Positions 1-5,543 of a DNA stretch of 10,528 nt are shown here, in pieces. Made by a program: the position numbers and the translations under genes. Each line of letters starts with the position of its first letter. Positions within the stretch are counted from its first letter, which is position 1. The notes beneath the pieces were generated by a model. It searched no databases and had not been told where the DNA came from. It was given only the letters and a program-made list of their open reading frames with translations. The DNA comes from JALOAT01 sp050179875. GTDB taxonomy: Bacteria; Pseudomonadota; Gammaproteobacteria; Thiohalomonadales; Thiohalomonadaceae. The DNA lies in contig JBFXES010000101.1 of assembly GCA_050179875.1 (NCBI GenBank), forward strand, positions 1 to 10,528. Reading direction: 5' to 3'.

Positions 1-1
1 G

Positions 2-63
2 TTCGCCCACGATGTCGGCTCCTACAGAAGAAGGCCGTCGTAGGAGCCCACACCGTGGGCGAA
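2..63. repeat. REP-like doublet, copy 1 (GTAG type)
   Basis: Two REP-like units face each other. The left arms TTCGCCCAC (2-10) and GGCTCCTAC (17-25) are perfectly complementary to GTAGGAGCC (40-48) and GTGGGCGAA (55-63), with a 14-base centre. The right half also folds alone (GCCCAC, loop ACC, GTGGGC at 46-60). It begins with GTAG followed by an imperfect palindrome, the known layout of REP sequences handled by REP-associated tyrosine transposases (RAYT). Position just beyond the 3' end of a gene is typical. No transposase is present here, so it would be mobilised in trans, if at all. Confidence 0.8.
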
Positions 64-180
64 TGCCTTTCACCCGCCGCGCTCCCGAACCCGCGCATTC
101 GCCTACAAAGTCGGCCCCAACAGAAGAAGGCCGTTGTAGGAGCCCACACCGTGGGCGAATGCCTTTCACCCGCCGCGCTC
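24..180. repeat. 96-bp tandem duplication carrying REP right halves
   Basis: Bases 24-84 recur at 120-180 at an offset of 96 with a single difference (C39 versus T135). Similarity continues past 84/180 after a two-base insertion (CGAACCCGCGC, then TTCGCC). The repeat covers the REP centre, its right half and about 20 bases of non-palindromic flank, so the tandem unit is larger than a single REP. Confidence 0.8.
98..159. repeat. REP-like doublet, copy 2 with decayed left half
   Basis: The right half (136-159) is identical to the right half of copy 1, with GTAGGAGCC at 136-144 and GTGGGCGAA at 151-159. The left half (TTCGCC at 98-103, GGCCCCAAC at 113-121) has diverged, so the outer pairing is imperfect. 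The 14-base centre differs from copy 1 at only one base. The intact half still contains the GCCCAC/GTGGGC hairpin. Confidence 0.75.
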
Positions 181-195
181 TCTCGAACCCGCGCG

Positions 196-219
196 TTCGC
201 CGATAATGTCGGCTCCTAC
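196..219 (-). repeat. Single REP-like unit, minus orientation
   Basis: Read on the minus strand this starts GTAGGAGCC and ends GGCGAA, with an internal palindrome GCCGA/TCGGC. It matches the left half of the doublets at 2-63 and 98-159 but has no facing partner. It ends 13 bases before the stop codon of the neighbouring minus-strand gene. Confidence 0.65.
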
Positions 220-232
220 CGGCGATCAGGCA

Positions 233-2827
233 TCACTCCAACCGGGCTTCGCACATCTGCCACAGGCGCGCGTGCAGGCCGTCGGTGATGCGTTCGTCGT
301 CACGCATGCCTTTTCCCTGACGGGCCAGTTCGTCGGGCATGACGGGCTTGCCCAGTTCCACGACGATCCGGCTGCGGCGCGGGACGCGATGGCCGCGCGG
401 GAGGGCGTCGTGGGCGCCGCGGATGATCACGGGGATCACCGGCACCCTGCGATTGGCGAGCACGAGACCGACACCGCGCTTGAAGGGCAGCAGCCGGCCG
501 TCGGGGGAGCGCTGGCCCTCGGGAAACCATACCAGCGGCTTGCCCGCATCGAGCACGGCGGTGGCGAGCGCGAGGCTGGAGACCACACCGCGGCGCGGGT
601 CCACCGGCAACACGTGGGCCATGCGGCTGAAACCGCGCAGCACCGCATTGGCGAACGCCATCTCCGCAATGCCGGCCCAGTGCACCTCGCGCACCGCGTC
701 TTCCGGCAGCACCGCGGAAAGCGCGAAGGGATCGAGCAGGCTGGCGTGGTTGGGCACCAGGAGGTAGGGGCCGCGCTCAGGCAGATGTTCCACGCCGCGG
801 GCCTGCACGCGAAACAGGCGTCGCATGAGCCTGCGATTGAAGTGCGTGAGCGCGCGGGCGATGCGCTCCACCGGCGCCTTCAGCGGCGTGAGATAGACAC
901 GCTCCTGCTCGCCCAGCACGCGCTCAGGATGGACCAGCCAGCCGCCACGTTCTTCCGCCTGCTGGGCCTCCGCCGCCGCAACCAGCAGGTCGCGCACCTT
1001 CTCCACGCCGCCGATGGCCGCATCGTCCAGCTCGACGCCCGCGCGCGTCGCCAGTTCCAGGGTGAGGTCGATCCAGCCGAGGGAATCGATCCCGAGTTCG
1101 AGTTCCACGTGCGTGTCCGGCGTGAGCCGTCGGTCGGCATAGCGTGAGGCCAGCCAGGACCAGGCCGTCCTCGCCGCCTCGGTGGCAAGCAGCGACTGGT
1201 CCGCCGACGACCACTGCTCCGGCGGCAGCGGTCGTGCCCGCGCCTCGGGCCCGGCGGCGCGCGCGAGCTGGTAGCGATCCGGCAGCAGATGACGTTGCAG
1301 CTTGCCCAGGCGCGTGCGCGGCAAGGGCTCGTGGGTGATGGCAAAGCCCGCCGGCCGCTGGTAGCTGGCGAGGCGGCGCGAGCCCTCGGCCACGGCGTCG
1401 CGCACAGCCTCTTCCGTCGGCACGCCCCGGCGCAGGACTTCCGCCGCGTCCGACACCACCAACAGGGCCAGGCCCTGCGCGGTGGCGAGCAGGGCCGCCT
1501 CGCGGATGAACGGGCTGCGCGCGAACACCGCCTCCACCTCCTCCGGCTGCACGTTCACGCCACCCGCGGTAACGATGATCTCGGCGAAACGCCCCAGCAC
1601 GTACAGATAACCGTCGGCATCCATCTCACCCCGGTCGCCCGTGCGCAGCCAGCCGTCGTCGCTGAAGACCTCCCGCGTCTTGTCCGGGCGTTGGTGATAA
1701 CCGGCAAACACCCCGGGGCCGCGGGCCTGGATCTCGCCGTCACGGATGCGCAGCTCGCTGCCGGGCACCGCCTTGCCCACGCTGCCGTAGCGCACCGGCG
1801 AGCGGTCCAGGGTGAGCAGCGGCGAGGTCTCGGTGAGTCCGTAGCCGATGGCGAGGTTCCAGCCGAAGGCCTCCAGGCGACGGGCCAGCGCGGCCTCCAG
1901 CGCCGCGCCGCCGCAGGCCGCGACCCGCAGGCGCGGCGCGAGTCGCCGGTGCAACGGCGCGAACACGGTGCGCCCGGCGTTGGCGCCGGTCAGTCGACGC
2001 ACCAAGGCGCAGGCCGCCAGCGCCGCGCGAAAGGCGGCCGAGGCCACGACGCCCGCGGCGCGCACACGCGCCTCCAGCGCCTCGAACACGGCGGCGTACA
2101 GGCGTGGCACGCCGATGATCATGGTGGCACCGCTTTCGCGCAGCGCGCGCGCGATCTGCGGGCCGGTGAGGCCTGCCGGAATCACCAGAGGCAGGCCGAG
2201 CGCCAGCGGCGCCAGCACGCCAAGCGCGAACGGATACACGTGATGGGCAGGCAAAGACAGCAGCACGCTGTCGCCCTCGCGCACCAGATGGCTGCCGACG
2301 AGCACGTCGATCTGGTAGACGAGATTGTGATGGGTGAGCGGCACGCCCTTGGGCGGGCCGGTGGTGCCCGAGGTGTAGAGCATGGCCGCCACGGCGTTCG
2401 CATCCCGCGGCGGTTCCGGCATGGCCACGTCGGCGGCGGCCACGTCCTCGTCGATGGGCAGCATCACCATGCCCGGTGGCAGCGCCTCGGCATGGGCGGC
2501 GTCGGTGAACACGAGGCGGACGCCGCTGTCGTCGAGCACCTGCGCCAGGGCGTCGCGGTTGAATTGCGCATCCAGCGGCACTATCACCGCGCCGATCTGC
2601 ACGGTGCCCAGCACCGCGGCGATCCACGGCGGGCGGAATTCCGCATACAGGGCGACGCGATCGCCGGGGCCGATGCCGCGCGAGACCAGGCAGCGCGCCA
2701 GGCGCAGGCTGGCCTGCAACAGTTGCGCGCGAGTCCAGCGCGTGGCCCCCTCGCGCGTGAAGGCGAGCACGGCCTGGTATTCGCGCTCGTGCTGCAATCC
2801 CTCGATCAGCGCATGCAGGGTTTCCAT
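233..2827 (-). CDS. Fused acyl-CoA/ACP synthetase, acyl carrier domain and PlsC-type acyltransferase
   Basis: 864 residues with three modules. Residues 1-515 are an ANL-superfamily adenylate-forming enzyme: P-loop YTSGTTGPPKG at 151-161, GYGLTETSP at 328-336, GWLRTGD at 392-398, and the C-terminal catalytic Lys in PRTRLGK (K509). Residues about 545-620 are an acyl carrier domain with LGIDSLGW, so S582 is the predicted phosphopantetheine site. Residues about 660-864 are a PlsC/LPLAT acyltransferase with NHASLLD (H694 and D699 form the HX4D motif) and FPEGQRS at 768-774. The expected role is to activate a fatty acid, possibly hold it on its own carrier domain, and transfer it to a lysophospholipid or related acceptor at the inner membrane. 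E. coli Aas combines the same activities in the opposite order and without a carrier domain. Start ATG at 2825-2827 with a weak GAGG upstream. Substrate and acceptor are not visible in sequence. Confidence 0.9.
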   Translation of the reverse strand: METLHALIEGLQHEREYQAVLAFTREGATRWTRAQLLQASLRLARCLVSRGIGPGDRVALYAEFRPPWIAAVLGTVQIGAVIVPLDAQFNRDALAQVLDDSGVRLVFTDAAHAEALPPGMVMLPIDEDVAAADVAMPEPPRDANAVAAMLYTSGTTGPPKGVPLTHHNLVYQIDVLVGSHLVREGDSVLLSLPAHHVYPFALGVLAPLALGLPLVIPAGLTGPQIARALRESGATMIIGVPRLYAAVFEALEARVRAAGVVASAAFRAALAACALVRRLTGANAGRTVFAPLHRRLAPRLRVAACGGAALEAALARRLEAFGWNLAIGYGLTETSPLLTLDRSPVRYGSVGKAVPGSELRIRDGEIQARGPGVFAGYHQRPDKTREVFSDDGWLRTGDRGEMDADGYLYVLGRFAEIIVTAGGVNVQPEEVEAVFARSPFIREAALLATAQGLALLVVSDAAEVLRRGVPTEEAVRDAVAEGSRRLASYQRPAGFAITHEPLPRTRLGKLQRHLLPDRYQLARAAGPEARARPLPPEQWSSADQSLLATEAARTAWSWLASRYADRRLTPDTHVELELGIDSLGWIDLTLELATRAGVELDDAAIGGVEKVRDLLVAAAEAQQAEERGGWLVHPERVLGEQERVYLTPLKAPVERIARALTHFNRRLMRRLFRVQARGVEHLPERGPYLLVPNHASLLDPFALSAVLPEDAVREVHWAGIAEMAFANAVLRGFSRMAHVLPVDPRRGVVSSLALATAVLDAGKPLVWFPEGQRSPDGRLLPFKRGVGLVLANRRVPVIPVIIRGAHDALPRGHRVPRRSRIVVELGKPVMPDELARQGKGMRDDERITDGLHARLWQMCEARLE

Positions 2828-3016
2828 CGGCGCGGTCGCCTCAGTGGTGCAAGCTGATGTTCGCCGGCGGACGCTCGCACATCCGGATTACGCCGGCGGA
2901 TCGGGACGCCCGGGAAGTCGCATCGCGCCGCGCCGACGGGTGCCCGCCATGAGCGAGTCTAGTGCAAGCGTCGTCGCGAACGGCGAAGGCTAAACTCCTG
3001 CTTTAGAGGGGGAGCA
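2828..3016. promoter_or_regulatory. Divergent intergenic region, probable promoters both ways
   Basis: This gap separates two divergent genes, so it should hold a promoter for each. The best plus-strand -10 candidate is TAAACT at 2991-2996, but no convincing -35 lies at the right distance. A purine-rich ribosome binding site (GAGGGGGAG, 3006-3014) precedes the ATG at 3017. The decamer CGCCGGCGGA occurs at 2862-2871 and 2891-2900, 29 bases apart. It could be a paired binding site, or chance in GC-rich DNA. Confidence 0.35.
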
Positions 3017-3529
3017 ATGGAGCATCCACACACATCTCGCCAGTCGATCGACAAACTCACCGGCCTTTACACCTGGCGCGAATTCGAGCGCATGATGCAA
3101 GCCTCCACCGCCCGCGTCACCCGTTATGGCGGTGTGCTCGGGCTGGTGATCTTCGAGCTGGACGACTTCCCCGAGCTGGCGCGACGCCTCGGGCCCGAGG
3201 GCTGCGACAAACTCCTCAAGCATCTTTCCCACATGCTCGCCCGTCACGTGCGCGCCAGCGACGTGCTCGCCCACTGGAAGGGCGGGCGCTTCGCCGTGCT
3301 CGCGCCGGAACTGGACCTGCACGAGACCACAGGCTTCGCCGTGAAGCTGCGCCGCCTGGTGGCGGAGTACCGGCACAACGGCAGCGGACTCATCACCGCC
3401 AGCTTCGGCGTCACCGAATACCGCGCCGGCGAGCCCCTCGACGGTTTCAGCGAGCGCGCACTGGGCGCCCTCGCCCACGCCCAGCGCAACGGCGGCAACC
3501 GCGTGGCCGCGGCCCGGCCGGAACCCTGA
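3017..3529 (+). CDS. Stand-alone degenerate GGDEF-domain protein
   Basis: 170 residues, essentially a single GGDEF domain with no sensor, membrane segment or EAL domain. The opening DKLTGLYTWREFE (12-24) is the usual GGDEF start. The family signature, normally GGDEF or GGEEF, is KGGRF at 88-92, and the first metal-site Asp is Glu in FELDDF (46-51). Diguanylate cyclase activity is therefore unlikely. RASD at 79-82 sits five residues before the signature, exactly where the RxxD product-binding inhibitory site lies in active cyclases, so binding of c-di-GMP remains possible. SFGVTEY near residue 135 matches the later conserved strand. Start ATG at 3017 has a purine-rich ribosome binding site. 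The gene converges with 3539-4189 across nine bases, leaving no room for a separate terminator. Role unknown; a c-di-GMP effector or partner subunit is an inference. Confidence 0.85.
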   Translation: MEHPHTSRQSIDKLTGLYTWREFERMMQASTARVTRYGGVLGLVIFELDDFPELARRLGPEGCDKLLKHLSHMLARHVRASDVLAHWKGGRFAVLAPELDLHETTGFAVKLRRLVAEYRHNGSGLITASFGVTEYRAGEPLDGFSERALGALAHAQRNGGNRVAAARPEP

Positions 3530-3538
3530 ACCACGAAG

Positions 3539-4189
3539 TCATGAGCGCCCGCGGCGCAGGCGCATGACCCGGCGGTAGGCGTCATTGATGGCCGCCATGG
3601 CCGCATCGTCCGCCGTGGCGTCGCCGCGCGCGGCCACGGCATCGGGATGGTGCAGGTGCGTGAGCCGCCGGAATGCGGCGCGCACCTCCTCGTCGCTAGC
3701 GTCGCGCGCGATGCCCAGCACGCGATAGGGGTCGTCATCGTGAGGCTGCAGGGTGTCCACCTGGCGCCAGTAGCCCGGCAGGCCGAAGGACTCGCAGAGC
3801 TCGTCGAGAAACGCGCACTCGGCGCGGGTGAGCCCGCCGTCGGCGACGGCCAGGTGATAAAGACGCTCGATCAGATCCTCCAGGGCGGCACTGCCCTGGC
3901 CGAGGGTGTGCACCAGTTGGGCGACGAAAGGCTGGAAGGCGTCGGTGCGGCGGCAGTTCTGGGCGAAGAGTTGCGCGTAGCGCAGACGTTCGGCCGGCGG
4001 GAAGCGGAACAGGCGCTCGAATGCCATGGTCTCCTCGCCGTTGGGATCGCCATCGCAACCTGCCAGATGGGCGGCGAGCACGGTCGAGGCCGTGAGGCTG
4101 ACGCGGGGCTCCGGCCGCGCGGCGAAAAGGCCGTCCCGGGCCGGTGTCGCGGTCGGTCGTTCCAGCCATCTCCTAAAGAAACGCAGCAC
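3539..4189 (-). CDS. TerB-like plus C-terminal J-domain co-chaperone (DjlA-like)
   Basis: 216 residues from the GTG at 4187-4189, giving an N-terminus that reads (V/M)LRFFRRWLERP. Residues about 30-145 resemble a TerB/DjlA N-terminal domain, with two acidic helix-start motifs: CDGDPNGEE and ADGGLTRAE. Residues about 153-211 are a J domain (DPYRVLGIARDASDEEVRAAFRRL) with HPD at 181-183, the motif that stimulates DnaK-type Hsp70 ATPase activity. The order TerB then J matches DjlA, but no transmembrane helix is visible, so a cytoplasmic protein is likely. A GTG at 4262-4264 would add 25 residues of low-complexity, unconvincing sequence. Neither start has a strong ribosome binding site. It lies downstream of the DUF488 gene on the same strand and may share its transcript. 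The client protein is unknown. Confidence 0.85.
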   Translation of the reverse strand: MLRFFRRWLERPTATPARDGLFAARPEPRVSLTASTVLAAHLAGCDGDPNGEETMAFERLFRFPPAERLRYAQLFAQNCRRTDAFQPFVAQLVHTLGQGSAALEDLIERLYHLAVADGGLTRAECAFLDELCESFGLPGYWRQVDTLQPHDDDPYRVLGIARDASDEEVRAAFRRLTHLHHPDAVAARGDATADDAAMAAINDAYRRVMRLRRGRS

Positions 4190-4267
4190 GCCGGCCCCAC
4201 GAAAGCGATGGTCCGGAGAAAACCATAGGCGCGTGCGCCCACCCCCGCAAGCGCCCTGCGGCACCGC

Positions 4268-4681
4268 TCAAGCGCCGGACCGCGGCCGGTCCGTCCGCGC
4301 GCTCTGCGGTCTGCGCGTGCGGGTCTCGCCGCCGCTCATCAGATAGTCGCGCAGGGCCACGGCATTGTTGTGTTCGGTGTCGCGCGCGGAGAACAACAGG
4401 GTGAGGCGGCCCCGCCTGGCCAGGGCGCGCAGGCGCGCCAGCGCCTCGGGACGGCGGTCGAGCTCGGCGAAATAGCGGCGGCGGAATTCCTCCCAACGGG
4501 CCGGGTCATGCCCGAACCAGGTGCGCAGCGCGGGACTCGGGGCCACGTCCTTCTCCCAGGCATCCAGCGCCAGCTCCTCCTTTCGCACGCCCCGCGGCCA
4601 CACCCGGTCCACCAGCACCCGGGCCCCGTCCGACTTGGCGCTGGGGTCGTAAACCCTTTTAACGTCAATGTGTTGTCGCAT
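4268..4681 (-). CDS. DUF488 family protein, YeaO-like
   Basis: 137 residues. The family signature is clear: KRVYDPSAKSDGARVLVDR, then VWPRGVRKEEL, APSPALRTWFGHDPARWEEF, RRYFAEL, and LTLLFSARDTEHNNA near residue 100. It resembles E. coli YeaO in length and motif order, with about 20 extra residues of basic, probably disordered tail (RTRRPQSARTDRPRSGA). Family members are small cytosolic proteins without an established reaction, so no function is assigned. The start ATG at 4679-4681 has no visible ribosome binding site, suggesting leaderless or weak translation. Its upstream region is shared with the thioredoxin operon on the other strand. Confidence 0.88.
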   Translation of the reverse strand: MRQHIDVKRVYDPSAKSDGARVLVDRVWPRGVRKEELALDAWEKDVAPSPALRTWFGHDPARWEEFRRRYFAELDRRPEALARLRALARRGRLTLLFSARDTEHNNAVALRDYLMSGGETRTRRPQSARTDRPRSGA

Positions 4682-4691
4682 CGCGCTGAAT

Positions 4692-4744
4692 GGGTTGGGG
4701 TGATACCTACCCCATAGCCCAGGTTCCGGGTCGGCGCTACCTGG
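4692..4744. promoter_or_regulatory. Two adjacent inverted repeats in the divergent region
   Basis: TGGGGT (4696-4701) pairs with ACCCCA (4709-4714) over a seven-base loop, with GGG at 4692-4694 and CCC at 4718-4720 able to extend the stem. CCAGGT (4719-4724) pairs with ACCTGG (4739-4744) over 14 bases. They lie between the start of the DUF488 gene and the candidate promoter of the thioredoxin operon. No T-run follows directly, so operator sites or leader structure are more likely than a terminator. No regulator is identified. Confidence 0.4.
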
Positions 4745-4763
4745 CCCGAGTTTTGGTCTTTAA

Positions 4764-4792
4764 TTCCCATTTAAGGAAAGCTCGTGTAGGCT
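4764..4792 (+). promoter_or_regulatory. Candidate sigma-70-type promoter of the thioredoxin-apbE operon
   Basis: TTCCCA (4764-4769) and TAGGCT (4787-4792) are separated by 17 bases and lie in the most AT-rich stretch of this region. Each element matches the consensus only partly. The position, about 45 bases before the operon's first start codon, is suitable. Prediction by eye only. Confidence 0.3.
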
Positions 4793-4836
4793 TACCCAGG
4801 TCACTTTCAAACCACCATCCCCCTGAGGAAATGACA

Positions 4837-5325
4837 ATGAGACTACGGAATGCGCTGTTCTCCCTGTTGCTGGCGGTCGCCCCCGCTGCCATGGCGGCGG
4901 ACGCCGCTCCCGCCCCGGATTTCAATCTCCCCGGCCGGGATGGCCCCGTGAAACTCGCCGAACTGAAAGGCAAGGTGGTCTACGTGGACTTCTGGGCCTC
5001 CTGGTGCGGGCCTTGCCGCCAGTCTTTCCCCTGGATGAACGAGGTGCAGCGCCAGTACGGCAAGCAGGGCCTGGAAATCGTGGCGATCAACCTGGATCAG
5101 GAGCCCGAACTGGCCGCCCGCTTCATCGAAAGCACCCAACCCGAGTTCACCATCGCCTTCGACGCCGAGGGCAAAGTGGCCGAACGCTACGGCGTGCAGG
5201 GCATGCCGAGCTCCTACGTCATCGACCGCGAGGGCCGGCTGCACACCCGCCACGTGGGCTTCCGGGACAAGGATCGCCGCGAACTGGAAAGGACGTTGCG
5301 CGCCCTGCTCGAGGCCCGCTCCTGA
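4837..5325 (+). CDS. Exported TlpA/ResA-like thioredoxin-fold protein
   Basis: 162 residues. A Sec signal peptide (MRLRNALFSLLLAVAPAAMA) has a predicted cut after residue 20 (AMA/AD), placing the mature protein in the periplasm. The thioredoxin fold shows DFWASWCGPCRQSFPW with CGPC at 57-60, and the cis-Pro loop GMPSSYVID with Pro124. The start LPGRDGPVKLAELKGKVVYVDFW is typical of the TlpA/AhpC-TSA-like group. Expected role: thiol reduction or oxidation of an envelope partner. It is the first gene of a four-gene overlapping operon, and the next gene encodes a lipoprotein with a Cys-Gly-Cys tail, a plausible substrate. The start at 4837 is preferred over the in-frame ATG at 4831 because GAGGAA (4825-4830) is then six bases away. 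Its stop overlaps the next start by one base (TGATG). Confidence 0.92.
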   Translation: MRLRNALFSLLLAVAPAAMAADAAPAPDFNLPGRDGPVKLAELKGKVVYVDFWASWCGPCRQSFPWMNEVQRQYGKQGLEIVAINLDQEPELAARFIESTQPEFTIAFDAEGKVAERYGVQGMPSSYVIDREGRLHTRHVGFRDKDRRELERTLRALLEARS

Positions 5326-5543
5326 TGAACATCGTCCGACTGGCGCCGCTTGCGCTGGCGCTGCTCGCCACGGGCTGCACCCTCGAACCGGTGCGCCCTT
5401 GGGAGCGCGACCTGCTGGCCAAGCCTGAAATGCAGCTCGTGCCGGATGCAGTCGAGAACTTCCTGGATCAACACATCGAATTTTCAAAGGAGGGATCGTT
5501 CGGTGGGCAGGGTGTCGGCGGTGGAGGTTGTGGATGCAATTGA
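5325..5543 (+). CDS. DUF4266 small lipoprotein with Cys-Gly-Cys C-terminus
   Basis: 72 residues. The signal MNIVRLAPLALALLATGC has a lipobox (LATGC), so Cys18 should be lipidated. The short mature part contains PWERDLLAKPEMQL and a glycine-rich end GGQGVGGGGCGCN with Cys69 and Cys71, characteristic of DUF4266 proteins. The function is not established. The two terminal cysteines could bind metal, form a redox disulfide or accept a modification; this is inference. The ATG overlaps the stop of the thioredoxin gene, and the last ten bases overlap the DUF3570 gene, indicating translational coupling. The retained +2 residue after the lipid Cys is Thr, not Asp, consistent with sorting to the outer membrane. 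Such short genes are easily missed. Confidence 0.87.
   Translation: MNIVRLAPLALALLATGCTLEPVRPWERDLLAKPEMQLVPDAVENFLDQHIEFSKEGSFGGQGVGGGGCGCN

Noticed and set aside
24..180. Possible CRISPR array at the left edge
   Set aside because: There are only two near-identical copies, the repeated unit is about 60 bases with internal palindromes, and no regular unique spacers exist. REP-like doublets explain it better.
206..2857. Long plus-strand open frames (206-1147 and 1289-2857) opposite the acyl-activating fusion
   Set aside because: They are antisense to a gene with complete ANL, carrier and PlsC motifs. Their products are rich in His, Arg, Gln and Ala with no recognisable domain, as expected from high-GC antisense frames.
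2995..3014. Hairpin hiding the ribosome binding site of the GGDEF gene (CTCC pairing with GGAG)
   Set aside because: The complementary stretch is only four to five bases and is expected by chance next to a purine-rich ribosome binding site.
4690..4836. Longer upstream start for the thioredoxin gene
   Set aside because: It would place a non-coding-looking stretch, including the inverted repeats, ahead of a complete signal peptide. The ATG at 4837 has GAGGAA six bases upstream.
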